Positions 33,717-44,483 of a stretch of DNA of 64,000 nt are shown here, in pieces. How positions within the stretch are numbered: position 1 is the stretch's first letter; each line of letters begins with the position of its first letter. The notes beneath the pieces are model-generated. The model did no database searches and was not told where the DNA came from. It saw only the letters and a list, made by a program, of their open reading frames with translations. Source of the stretch: Fagopyrum homotropicum (Eukaryota > Streptophyta > Magnoliopsida > Caryophyllales > Polygonaceae); assembly GCA_033239125.1 (NCBI GenBank), contig BSWB01000002.1:82208560-82272559 (forward strand), written 5' to 3'. The translations under genes were made by a program, and so were the position numbers.

Positions 33717-34737
33717 TATTCATGGATTTAGCTTCAACCAACAAGTTATTACCATCGTTCGCCAAAGTCAGTTTGGAGGAACGAGTACTGAATCTCCACA
33801 TCAACATTTACAGAATTTGGAGATCTTGATGGAGACAATGAAGCCAAAGAATGCAACTACCAACAATTACAAGATCAAGCCATTCTTCTTCTCTTTGAAA
33901 GGGAAAGCTTTATCTTGGTATCAAGCTCTTCCAAATGGAAGACTTAACACATGGGAGGATCTTTCTTCGGAGTTCCTCACCAAATTCTTTCCGCCATCCA
34001 AAACGGCGGAGTTGAGAGGTAAGATTAATGTATTTTCTATGAGATCTAATGAAAGTTTGTTCCAGTCTTGGGAAAGATTTTAGGATTTACTATTGGATTG
34101 CCCACATCATGGCATTTCCAAATTGGAGCTATTGGAGACATACTATAAGGGGCTGGATATGGAAATACAATTCAAGCTCCAATCCCTTTTATGTGGTACA
34201 TTCATGGACATGAGGGAAGATGACGCTTGGGACTTCATTGAGAAGCAAGCCCGAGTCATTGAGAAGTATTCTCACCGGAAAGTAGAAGCAAATCGAGTGG
34301 AGCAAGGAGCAAAGCTAACACAAGCTGCTCAAACTCAAATCTTTTCTCTCAACTCCGAGATTAAAGAATTGAAGGAAGTCATCAAGGCTAGCTTTCCAAA
34401 GCAAAAGGAGCAAGATATTGGTTATTTAGGGAACAACAATAACCACAATGGGAATGAGAACACAAATGGTAACAACCGGAATAATAACCGAAACAATTGG
34501 AACAACAACGACCGGAATAACAATTGGAACAACAATAGGGGTTCAAACAACAACAATTGGCGTTCCAACCAACAACAAAATTCCGGTAATTCTTATCCCA
34601 ATTCAAGAAATTCACTAACTCCACCTTCTTCTTCTTCCATTCCTTTGAAAAGTCAGGGACAAACATCTAATAGTGGAAGCACTTCGGGGAAAGAGAAGCC
34701 CGATCCCATGTTGGAAACGAATTTTGGGAAAGCTTCA
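33717..34737 (+). pseudogene. gag: Gag of element E, central and C-terminal part
   Basis: Continues the frame interrupted at 21998. Seen in order: HGFSFNQQVITIVRQSQFGG; the capsid-like Ty3 gag domain with KGKALSWYQALPNGRLNTWE, KFFPPSKTAELRGKI and ESLFQSWERF; a TAG at 34081-34083; then the same frame continues with CPHHGISKLELLETYYKGLD and EKQARVIEKYSHRKVEAN; a short coiled coil (about 34345-34400); and an asparagine-rich tail (34426-34590, repeats of NNW and NNR). No CCHC zinc knuckle is present; the Asn/Arg tail may bind RNA instead, which is inference. Near 34740 the frame is lost and protease continues in another phase, so a frameshift lies there. Confidence 0.88.
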
Positions 34738-35599
34738 AGGATTGGAGAGTCACATTACTAAGGTTGATAAAGCCCAAAAGGTTTTAGAAAACCAACTGTT
34801 TAGCAATGCTGAGGAAGTTCCTAGGAATCAAGGAAAAGTTCCAGGAAAGACAGAGGATAACCCGAAAGGAAGGGTGATGGCTATTACAACTAGGAGCGGA
34901 GCAACACCCACCGACCCGCAGCCTAAGTTTGTGGAAGTTCTCGTCGAAAAAGAGAAGGAAAAGGGGAAGGAGAAGGAAGACATCTACATTCCTCCTCCAG
35001 CTTACAAACCTCCCCTACCATTCCCGCAGTCTAGAGCAAGAGCGCGTCTAGACAAGCAATTCGGTAAGTTTATTGAACTCATGAGCAAACTGCATATTAA
35101 TATACCTTTCATTGATGCAATCATAGGTATGCCAGCTTATGGAAAGTTCTTAAAAGAGATCCTCTCTAACAAGAGGAAATTAGAGGATTTTGGAGAAGTC
35201 AAGATGAGTTCGGATTCGTCGGATCTCATTAAGACGATGAAAGCAAAGATGCCCCCAAAGCTGAAGGATCCGGGGTCGTTTTGTGTTCCCATAAGAGTGG
35301 GATATGTCACATATGATGCATTATGTGATTTAGGAGCAAGCGTTAGCATCATTCCGCTTACCTTATGCAGGAAGATCGGTTTAGGCGAACCTAAACCGGT
35401 GAAGATGACGTTATATATGGCGGATCGATCCATAACTCGTCCCGTCGGCATAGTTGAAGACGTCCCGGTTAAGCTTAGTAAGTTCTATGTTCCCATAGAT
35501 TTTGTTGTGCTTGACATTCCTGCAGATAGTCCGGTCCCGATCATACTCGGAAGACCGTTTCTTGCAACATCCGGTTGTATGGTTGATTGCAAAGAATGC
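34738..35599 (+). pseudogene. pol: Protease region of element E
   Basis: This retropepsin-type aspartic protease would cleave the gag-pol polyprotein. The region opens with SHITKVDKAQKVLENQ, a lysine/glutamate-rich linker (EKEKEKGKEKED), PPPAYKPPLPFPQSRAR and KLHINIPFIDAI. The active site is ALCDLGASVSIIPL with the catalytic Asp codon at 35327-35329; the DLGAS form in place of DTGA is usual for Athila. The flap/C-terminal part reads VVLDIPADSPVPIILGRPFL, with ILGRPFL the conserved second motif. One extra base near 35594 (AAAG before AATGCT) shifts the frame to that used by the rest of pol. Confidence 0.88.
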
Positions 35600-36200
35600 T
35601 AGACTCGCCTTCGACATAGGAGAGTAAAAGGTAGAATTCGTTCTTTCCACTTTGATGAAAGAACCAGCTTTTGAAGAGGATATATTCAACATCCATGACG
35701 AAGAGCTATCTAGAGAGGAAGTAAGTTCGATTCTCGTCAAATATCCCTTGCAAAAGGTTATCACTATGAGCATTATGGACATAGAGGAAGAAGAGGAATG
35801 CAATGAGGAAATTGAAGCTTTAGAGAAGCAAAAGGAAGTGTATTAAGAAGAGTTTGAAAAACTCTACGATGGGTCAGAGAACATAAGGAATCACTGTCAG
35901 TCATGCTATTCCACGGCCGTGGTTTCCACCAACATGACCGTAATTAGCTATTCAGAGGACTCTAGTAAGTTACACGGCCAAAACCACAGCCGTGGAACAA
36001 GCAGAGGCACCGTAATTGACTTCCACGCCCAAAACTACGGCTGTGGAGGAAACAGGGGAGCCGTAATTTTGGGAAAATTTGAGGACAATTACATTCTTTC
36101 TACCACTTCTCTTGATTCTTCTCCAACATCTTCTATAGCCTCAGAGATTTCTAAGGAAGCATTGGACACCCCTCAAGAGTCATTAGAGAGTCCTATAGTG
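35600..36200 (+). pseudogene. pol: Protease to RT linker of element E, with embedded dyads
   Basis: In the pol frame this reads ARLAFDIGE, TAA (35625), KVEFVLSTLMKEPA, an acidic stretch (EEEEECNEEIEALE) and a second TAA (35844). It then runs through a segment with three dyad groups of the element-specific type: CCACGGCCGTGG at 35911-35922, ACACGGCCAAAACCACAGCC around 35972, and CCACGCCCAAAACTACGG around 36023. The coding meaning of this insert (TAVVSTNMTVISY and similar) has no family motif, so it looks like non-coding sequence that invaded a tolerant linker. It ends near SLESPIVMELKPLSAHLRY, the lead-in to RT. Confidence 0.75.
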
Positions 36201-37310
36201 ATGGAATTGAAGCCACTTTCCGCACATCTAAGGTACGCATTTCTAGGACCTAATTCTACCGTTCTGATAATTGTTAGTTCCGATCTAAGTATAGATGAAC
36301 ATAGTAAGCTTATGGTTGTTCTTAAGAAACATAGGAAAGCCTTAGGTTACACAATAGAGGATCTAGTAGGAATCAAGCCTTCACTATGTATACATAAGAT
36401 CCTAATGGAAGATGATTTTAGAACTTCACGACAACCTCAAAGCCGGTTAAATCCAAGCATGAAAGAGGTTGTCAAGAATAAAATTCTTAAACTACTTGAT
36501 GCAGGTCTCATCTACCCTATCTCCGATAGCAAGTGGGTGAGTCCCGTACAAGTGGTTCCAAAGAAAGGAGGAATGACGGTCATTACCAACAAGAACAACG
36601 AACTCATTCCTACACGAACCGTGACGGGATGGAGGATGTACATAGACTACCGCAAGCTAAACAACGCAACGAGGAAGGATCACTTCCCACTACAATTTAT
36701 CGACCAAATGCTTGAGAGGTTAGCACAACACTCACATATCTGTTATCTTGACGGTTATAGTGGTTTCTTTCAGATCCCGATACATCCGGACGATCAGGAG
36801 AAGACCACGTTCACATGTCTGTGGGGTACGTTTGCTTATAGGAGAATGCCGTTTGGGCTTTGCAACGCCCCAGCCACATTTAAAAGGTGCATAATGGCTA
36901 TCTTCTAGGAGTATATATAGGAAATCATGGAGGTTTTCATGGATGACTTTTCTGTTTATGGTTCCTCTTTCGATAATTGTCTTTCTAACCTTTCTTTTGT
37001 GCTACAAAGGTGTGAAGACACTAACCTAGTTCTTAATTGGGAAAAGTGTCAATTTATGGTGAAAGAAGGCATTGTATTAGGACACTTGATCTCTAGTAGA
37101 GGGATTGAAGTGGATAAGGCTAAGATAGAGACTATAGAAAAGCTCCCTCCTCCATCTTCGGTGAAAGGAATAAGAATCTTTCTAGGACATGCTGGACTTT
37201 ATAGACACTTTATAAAGGATTTTTCTAAGATATCAAAACCACTTACTAATCTATTGATGAAAGATGTAGTTTTTGATTTCTCGCAGGAGTGTTTAGACGT
37301 GTTTAATAAA
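36201..37310 (+). pseudogene. pol: Reverse transcriptase of element E
   Basis: RNA-directed DNA polymerase. Motifs in order: CIHKILMEDDFRTSRQPQ, NPSMKEVVKNKILKLL, ISDSKWVSPVQVVPKKGG, GWRMYIDYRKLNNATRKDHF, YLDGYSGFFQIPIHPDDQEK, FAYRRMPFGLCNAPATFKRC, the catalytic box VFMDDFSVYGSS (FMDD at 36936-36947), LVLNWEKCQFMVKEGIVLGH and the connection GHAGLYRHFIKDFSKISKP. Two TAG codons (36906 and 36918) replace serine and glutamate codons seen in element C (FSEYIEEIM). Catalytic aspartates are present, but the two stops just before the FMDD box abolish the product. Confidence 0.93.
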
Positions 37311-37760
37311 ATTCGGGAAGCTCTAATCTCAGCCCCGATTATTCAACCTCCGGATTGGAATCTTCCATTCGTGGTTATGTGTGATGCAAGTGACGTAGCT
37401 ATAGGAGTTGTGCTTGGGCAAAAGAAGGAAGGACGAACCCATGCTATCTACTATACAAGCAAGACGCTAGATGAAGCGCAACTTAACTACGCCACTACCG
37501 AAAAAGAATTTTTAGCAATTGTATATGCATTTGAAAAGTTTCATTCTTATCTTGTAGGTGCAAAGGTGATTGTATACACGGATCATGCTGCGATCCGGTA
37601 TTTACTTGCAAAGAAGGATGCGAAACCAAGGCTAATTAGATGGATTCTTCTCCTACAAGAATTCGATCTAGAGATCCGTGACAAGAAGGGTTCGGAAAAT
37701 TCTGTTGCGGATCATTTGAGTCGTCTACCACATCTAGAGGACGACAATCTACCCATAGAT
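37311..37760 (+). pseudogene. pol: RNase H domain of element E
   Basis: Degrades the RNA strand of the RNA/DNA hybrid during reverse transcription. The carboxylates can be followed: VMCDASDVAIGVVLGQ (first Asp), ATTEKEFLAIVYAFEKFHSY (Glu), VIVYTDHAAIRYLL (second Asp) and SVADHLSRLP (last Asp). This segment is free of nonsense codons and lies in the same frame as RT and integrase. Confidence 0.92.
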
Positions 37761-39107
37761 GAGTCCTTTCCAAACGAGCATTTACATATCATAAAGGAGT
37801 GCATCGACAAGATCACTAAAGGTAATGAACCAGGGTTTGCTGATTTTGTTAACTATTTGGTTTGCGAGGAATTACCACCCGGATTATCCTATGCACAAAG
37901 AAAGAAGTTCTTTAAGGATGTTTGGGAATACTTTTGGAATGAACCTCTCCTCTTTAAGAGAGGTCCTGACGGCATCATTCGACGATGTGTGCCGGAAGAC
38001 GAGATGCAAAGCATCATCCGTCATTGTCATTCACTACCTTGTGGAGGACACGCTAGCTCGAACAAGACTAGCGCTAAGGTATTGCAATCTGGATTCTTTT
38101 GGCCTACTTTTTTTAAAGATGTGCAAACCTTTGTTTCCTGCTGCGATGCTTGTCAAAAAACAGGAAACATCTCTAGGAGGAACGAGATGCCTCTTTACAA
38201 CATTCAGGAGGTAGAGATCTTTGACTTTTGGGGAGTAGACTTCATGGGACCTTTCCCATCATCTTGTGGAAACCAATACATACTTCTAGCTGTAGATTAT
38301 GTTTCGAGATGGGTTGAAGCAATTGCCTCTCCTACTAATGATGTCATGGTTGTGGTTAAGTTCTTTAACAAGACCATTTTCCCGCGATTTGGGACACCAC
38401 GGACTATCATTAGTGATGGAGGCTCTCACTTCATTGCCCGACGATTCGAAGCTCTACTAGCTAAGTATGGAGTGACTCACAAGATCGCCACCCCTTACCA
38501 TCCACAAACAAGTGGACAAATGGATATTTCAAACCGGGAGATTAAAGGAATCCTAGAGAAGACGGTTTCAAGGACAAGGAAGGATTGGTCTTTGAAGCTA
38601 GATGATGCATTGTGGGCATACCAGACTGCATATAAGACTCCCATAGGTACGACACAATACAACCTTGTGTATGAGAAGTCTTGTCACTTGCCGGTATAGC
38701 TGAAACATAAGGCGTATTGGGCAATAAAGTGGTTAAACTTCAGCATAAAGGAAGCAGGCGAGAAGCGCCTCTTGGACCTTAACGAGCTTGAAGAACTTCG
38801 CTTAAACGCTTACGAAAACGCCAAGATCTATAAAGAAAGAGCGAAGCGTTGGCATGATAAGCATATCATCCCAAAAGACCTCAAAGAAGGAGATCAAGTT
38901 CTCCTCTTCAATTCAAGACTTCGTCTCTTTCCAGGTAAGCTTAAATCTCGTTGGACCGGACCTTATCTAGTCAAACGTGTTTTTCCCCATGGTGTAGTTG
39001 AAGTATGGGGTGAAAAGGGCGGAAGCTTCAAGGTGAATGGTCAACGACTCAAGAAGTACTTACCGGAACTCCAAGCTGAGGAGTTCGCACCAACCGCCCT
39101 CGAATAA
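37761..39107 (+). pseudogene. pol: Integrase of element E, with altered catalytic triad
   Basis: Zinc-binding domain: RHCHSLPCGGHASSNKTSA then SCCDACQKTG (about 38010-38160). Core: GVDFMGPF (first Asp, codon 38238), TIISDGGSHF (second Asp, 38415), ATPYHPQTSGQMDISNREIK. The residue 35 positions after the second Asp, normally Glu (QVEIS in element D), is Asp here (codon GAT at 38523), giving D-D-35-D. Then ALWAYQTAYKTPIGTT, a TAG at 38697 where D has glutamate (PVELEHKAYWA), ELEELRLNAYENAKIYKERA and the GPY/F module SRWTGPYLVKRVFPHG. No chromodomain follows, as expected for Athila. It ends at TAA 39105-39107. Confidence 0.92.
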
Positions 39108-39947
39108 GTGCAAATACGGTCTAGCTACGGACCTTAAACAAGCGTTTCTTGGGAGGCAACCCAAGGTATTGCACTTATGTTTTTCTTTATCATTCATAGA
39201 TTAGAGAGTTTAGACGTTTTTGTTTTGTTTTGCCTTCGATACCTTCCGGTATGTTCGTGTTTTTGGATGTAGGAGCAATGGAATAGGTAAGGGAGAAGGA
39301 AAAGTTGAAGGAAATTGACGAAACTTGGATTTTGGCACATTACAGAGATTTCCACGCCCAAAACCACGGTCGTGAAAGCTACAGTGACCGTAATTTGCAA
39401 AATTCTGAGAAAAATCACCAAAACCACGAATCCGTACAAAACCACGGCCGTGGAACACCCCGAGTAACCGTAATTTTCCAAAAATTTTACGGTCACTATA
39501 TAAACCACCTTCTTCACAAAAACCACAGAAAAATTCCCATTCCACGACCCTATTCCACGCCTAAAGCACCGTAAATCGTCCCCATCTCTCAAATCTCCAT
39601 TCAGTAATCGTTTCGAACGATTCTTGAGCCTAAAGTGAAGCAAATTCAATCATCTACAAGATCCAATCGACAAATCAAGCGGACGATCCCTACAAAGGAC
39701 GGAATTTGGATCCAAAGATCCACAAACATAGGTTTTTCTTCTCTTTCTCTACTTTGTCGATTTGGCTCAATTCTTGCAAGAATTTTTAGGAGAACTGATT
39801 GGAATTGGATTGGAATTAGTCTAGGACTGTTGCTTGGTGAATTTGGTGTGAATTTATTGAGTTTTGAGAAATTCAGAGCCGAATCACGGTCTCTAGGTAA
39901 ACTACGGCCGTGGAATCTGTAGAACAGGCCGTAATTTTTCCTTTGAA
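39108..39947 (+). other. Pol to env-like spacer of element E
   Basis: About 840 nt with no supported gene. It opens with a perfect 6-bp stem and AGGCAA loop at 39148-39165 shared with element D. Dyads: CCACGCCC and CCACGGTCGTG at 39352-39377, CCACGGCCGTGG at 39442-39453, CTACGGCCGTGG at 39902-39913, usually followed by ACCGTAATTT. Short open frames (39305-39574, 39635-39922) are not shared with element D. Confidence 0.7.
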
Positions 39948-41450
39948 ATGGATTTGATTAGGAGAATGTCTACTAGAAGCAAGAATAGGAGAGGTGATGC
40001 TTCCTCTTCCTCCCAAGTACCTCCTAGTGAGCCACCATCACACCCACCCCCTAGAATTCCAAAAATCCATGAGGATTACCTCGATGCCTTAGAAAGGATC
40101 GAGAAGAGAGCGGTCATAGGACCACGTTACTTAGTTCTTGAGGAGTTAGAGACACTGAATGTGGTGAGTGACCTTACATGGCTTTTAGATAGAGCCGGCT
40201 TGATCATCTTCTCTGCTATTAGGGAAGACGCGTATGAGGAGATCACTCGAGAGTTTATGACCTCTTTTGAGCATAGCCATGTGGATAGGACAGTTTCTTT
40301 TAGGCTGATGGAGGAGAACTAAGAGTTCTCAATCTTAGAGTTCGGAGCCTTCTTTGGGTTCCAAGAGACCTTCAATGGTCGTTTTCCTAGCGGTGTATAC
40401 GCTAAGGATTTCTGGGAGGACATTGTTATGATCTATGCCAGCGAGGACTGCTGGCAACCAGCTGACACCAACGCTAAGCTTATCTATCACTTAGCCTTGA
40501 AGATAGCCCATAGATTACTTTCTGAGTGTCTTTTCCCTAGGACTGAGACCCCTCAAAAGATCAAGACAGATGAGTTGTTCCTCCTTTATGCTACCCTTCT
40601 AGCCTTCACCATGAGTAAGCTCAAGGATAAGAGAGCCGGGAACATTGGATATGGTGGTATGGTCACCCACATCGCTAGACAATTAGGGATAGATTTTTCT
40701 GCTTGTACTAGGATAGCAGCGAGACCATTGGTACTCCAGAGCCTCATTAGTAGAGGTTTGATCTTTCCTAGGCATAGAGGTCCACCTACCGCTGCCATGC
40801 CATGGGAGGATAGAGGGGGTAGAGGTGTTCCATGGCTCCCTGAGTATTCCATTATGGTTGGACGTCATAACTGGAAGTAGACATTCGCTGCTATGCACGC
40901 AAATAGGTTGGTAGCCCCTCTCTACGTCCCTCCTGAGGTACCATTTACAGATGAGGAGGAGATAGGAGGAGGTGATGGTTTTGAGGGAGGAGGTGAGGAG
41001 CATGACTTTGGAACTTTCCCGGATCAGCCGGCACATTTCCCTGACCCTTCCAGACGTTCACCACGACCAGCTGGACCTTTAGGAGCCTCTTCCTCTCGCC
41101 GTGCTAGCGTGAGTGAGAGGCCGACATGGATAGATACCCCTCCCGATTGGTATAGATCACAGCCGGAGTGGATGGAAGCTCCGTCGACATGGTATGCACA
41201 GCCGCTGTCTGCACTAGTACCACAGGATACACCATCTTGGTAAAGCCAGGCACCGGGGTGGTAGGAGCAGCTTCCGGATCGGGATACCGACCTCTCCAAG
41301 AGAGTAGGAGCTTTGGAGGTCCGGCAGGATGCTAGAGATGTACGAGCTGACGAGCATGACAGGATGATGAGAGACATCTACCGCCAGCAGTTTGGGCGGA
41401 ACTTCGACTCCAGCTTCTTCCCGTTTCCACCACCGCCAACACCACAGTGA
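39948..41450 (+). pseudogene. Athila env-like third ORF (element E)
   Basis: A single frame of 501 codons starting MDLIRRMSTRSKNRRGD, interrupted by TAA 40321, TAG 40878, TAA 41241 and TAG 41262, ending at TGA 41448. Regions seen: basic N-terminus, proline/serine linker (SEPPSHPPPRIPKI), a conserved centre (LIYHLALKIAHRLLSE, RTETPQKIKTDELF, NIGYGGMVTHIARQLGIDFS, GPPTAAMPWE), an acidic glycine-rich stretch (EEIGGGDGFEGGGEE), a tryptophan-rich stretch (PTWIDTPPDWYRSQPEWMEA) and a C-terminal coiled coil near 41280-41390. The centre aligns with the D ORF at 14913-16232. By position this is the env-like ORF of Athila, but no signal peptide or membrane helix is visible, so the role is unknown. Confidence 0.85.
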
Positions 41451-42811
41451 TGATCATGCATGATTGCTAGCATTAGCCGCTTCATCGTCGTCTTGTGAGT
41501 TCATTTTCTTTCTTACTTTTCTTTTTTTCTTTTTGAACATTAGGGACAATGTTTGTCTCAAGTATGGGGTGGGGTGTGACTATCGTTTGTAATAACTCTA
41601 CTCACTTTGCTTGCCTTGATTTGAGAACACTTTGCATGTTTCATTTCATTGTCACGCATTTCACTATTGCATTGCATGAAAAAGCTTTTGAAAAACTCAT
41701 AAAAATTGAAAAATTTTGAAAATTTTAAAAGGTTTTGTGCTTCTAAGAATTGAGATGATTTATATGATAAATACTACTTGTGAATTAAGTTTTTGATGAC
41801 AATTGTATGCCTAAACGAATAATGAATTGAAAAGGAATTGAATGTGTTGATTATCCTTTGTTGCAAATTTCATAATGTGAAGAGTTTTATCTAAATAATA
41901 TTGAGAAATCGAAGTTGAAATCACATGATAAGTTCTTATACTTCTTTATGAAATGATTAAGGCAATTCGACCTTTCTTTCTCCTTTCTTTGTTCATTTAA
42001 CCCCTCAATGAAATAACTGCCTCCCTTACCTATCCGGGATTTTGGAGGAGTTATGTTTTGGCATGTTTGATGTGGAAGGGCCATGAAAGCAATTGTTTGC
42101 ATTCAAAGGATAGAAATAATAGGTTTGGGGAAGTCAATCATGACGATTAGTAACTCGGCACCATTCACATAGCCTGGTGTTTGTGTCTTGCCAAAGTCGG
42201 AATGAACGATATTCCTAACGGATTATGGTATGTGCATCAAGGGTTTGAGGCATCTCGAAAATTGAGAAACGCCAATCTCCTAGGCTTCGGTTTTTGTGCA
42301 CCTCTGTCTATAACTCCAAAAGTAAAGTCGAAAAATGATTGAAAAGAAGAGAGCAAAACTCAAAGTTGATGGTGTTGCAAATTGAAATAAAAAAGGAAAA
42401 GAGTTAGTTGTCCACTTTCCCGGATTCATACACCACAATCCTTATAAGTTTTCCCTCCCTTCCACATTCTAAACCTTATTTGGAAGTCCTTAAGATCAAA
42501 AGAGTGTTATTTGGCTTGGTGATCTAAATTGAAGTTTTTATGCTTGATTTTGATAACGCTTGAAGGTTATCATGTTTACATTGAAGTTTGATCAATTCAT
42601 GATGTTTCTTTCCTCTACATTCTTTGGTTATGTATATGAGTGTCTCAAGAATGAATGAAGCAAGGTTTGAGAATGATCTATTGACTAGAAGCACATTTGC
42701 CTAAACGATGTTTTGTTCTTGAGTTTGCATGCATATTTCGTCCTAACTTATGTTCTAAAGCTTTCAAAAGACCTTGCTTGGGGACAAGCAAGTGGCAAGT
42801 ATGGGGTATTT
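41451..42811 (+). other. 3' non-coding region and polypurine tracts of element E
   Basis: No gene. A first purine module, GGGACAATG...CAAGTATGGGG, is at 41543-41569, 90 nt after the env-like ORF; a second, GGGACAAGC...CAAGTATGGGG, is at 42781-42806, five bases before the LTR, and is the probable plus-strand primer. Between them lies AT-rich DNA with a phrase (CACCATTCACATAGCC, 42160-42240) also found in element D near 13930-13990. Confidence 0.75.
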
Positions 42812-44483
42812 TGTTAGCATGAAATATTGCGATATTCTCGCCACTTTTTCTAGTTGTTTTTCATCCATTATAGTGTTCATTGATAAGGCATTGGAGCATT
42901 TGTTAGCTAGTTTGTCTATATTTTTTATATGGAGGTCTACATTAGCTTTGTGTTTATTATAGGTGAATAAGAGCTAAAACCGAACCAATTGAGAGAGATA
43001 GGAGAAGATTTGAGCACATCCAAGGATTTAGGACACATCAAAGAAGTCAAAGGAGATGCTAGGATGAGGATCGACACGACACAAAGGAAACCACAAGCAA
43101 TTTACACTTCCACGCTCTAAAATACGGTCGTAGAAAAGTCCACGCTCTAAACCACGGCCGTGCATCTAGGCATCATGAACGTGGAGTATTCTAGAGAGTT
43201 ACACGGTATAAAGTACGGTCGTGGAAATCATATGGAACCGTAATCCACTTCCACGCTCTAAACCACGGTCGTGGAACCCCTTCAGACCATGATTCAGGCG
43301 ATCTTTTGACGAATCAAGTATTGCCACGTCATTTACGCAATGGCCGGGACGGTTATTTTGTTTCTCCTTATAAAAAGGATGGAGAGGAGAGAAAAATTTG
43401 ACACACGTACTTAGGGTTGCATTGGACGTCCGGATATTTGCGCTTGCAAACGTGATTCGCGAGGGTTTGAAGATTTGGGAGTTGCTTGTGGCGGAAGTTA
43501 CGCCTTTTGTTCTTAGGTTTGATTAGAAGACGGATTGACATCCCGTTCTTCGTTCTTATCAAGGATTGTTATTGGTTTCTGTTTGTTTCTGAATCCGATA
43601 TACATTATTCCTCTTGTGTGTGGATTTGAGATTGAATTGAGTTTTATTGAAGGTTTTCGAAGGTTTTCATCTTTCATTCTTCTTAAACTTGATTTTGATA
43701 TTATAATGACAATTATTGGCTAACACCCTTTAGCAATTCTAAGGTGAAGGGTTGATAGTTGTGGCTTAGATGATGATTGATCGATCGTAAACAAATTGGA
43801 CCCTGAGAGTTAGAGAGATTTCGCCGACGAACCAAAATCACGGTTTGTTCTTGAGATTCCACGGCCGTGGAACTCAAGATCTACCCGTGATTTACCCTAG
43901 TTTACGAACTTTGCTTTTACTTTGATCCAAGGTTAAAGATTAGTTTTAACCTAGTCTAGATTTGCCCTTTTCTAGGTAGTAGTGAAGCCTCAACAACCTC
44001 TACTTCGATTTCGAGTGTCACAACCTTAATCGGTTTAGTTAGTTTTGATCCTTGGGTCACAAGTTTGGGTAGTTGAGATTAATTCTAGTCTTTAGATCCT
44101 TTCTATACTGAAGCCTCAACAACCTTTATAGAGAGTGTCTTTAGATAAGTCATATAAAGCCTTGGAACTTCACTGTACATTGCTTTACCTTAGCATACCT
44201 TCGCAACTCTTAACTATGTCCTTAGTTCTTTAGTATATCTTGAATCGATTGCGACAATTTGATACTTGAATCTTTAGGGTTGCTGTTTTCCCAATATTTG
44301 CAAAGCTTTATACTTTTACTTGCTTGACAATTTACAAACTGAATTTGTTCCCCCCAAATCCCTGTGTGTTCGATACTCTGGAATTCTTGCTTTACTACGC
44401 CAATCCGTACACTGCGGATTCGCTTTCTTGATTCTAGTTTTATAAATTTAAAGCTTATTTGCACGCACGCTTAGTGGCGAACA
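42812..44483 (+). repeat. 3' LTR of element E (1.67 kb)
   Basis: Begins TGTTAGCATGAAATATTGCG and ends TTAGTGGCGAACA. First-locus dyads fill 43108-43274 (CCACGCTCTAAACCACGG and variants, alternating CGGCCG and CGGTCG centres). The second-locus palindrome CCACGGCCGTGG is at 43859-43870. The 5' LTR lacks the first-locus segment by truncation. Putative TATA box at 43369. Confidence 0.92.
43369..43378 (+). promoter_or_regulatory. Putative TATA box in the 3' LTR of E
   Basis: TATAAAAAGG in the same context as in the 5' LTR (20251). It lies about 100 nt after the first dyad cluster. Confidence 0.58.

Larger units (their letters stand above)
20154..44483 (+). mobile_element. Athila-like element E, nearly full length, interrupted by element F
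   Basis: Truncated 5' LTR (20154-21358), tRNA-Asp primer site, gag (21484-21998 and 33717-34737), protease, RT, RNase H and integrase (34738-39107), env-like ORF (39948-41450), 3' non-coding region with polypurine tract, and complete 3' LTR (42812-44483). Without the 11.7-kb Tekay insertion at 21999-33711 it would be about 12.6 kb. The coding order and the third ORF define it as Athila. It carries at least ten nonsense codons or frameshifts, so it is not autonomous. It is the reference copy for the other Athila scraps here. Confidence 0.93.

Noticed and set aside
39948..41450. Possible host gene
   Set aside because: Its place between integrase and the 3' LTR, and the aligned ORF in element D, show that it belongs to the retrotransposon.
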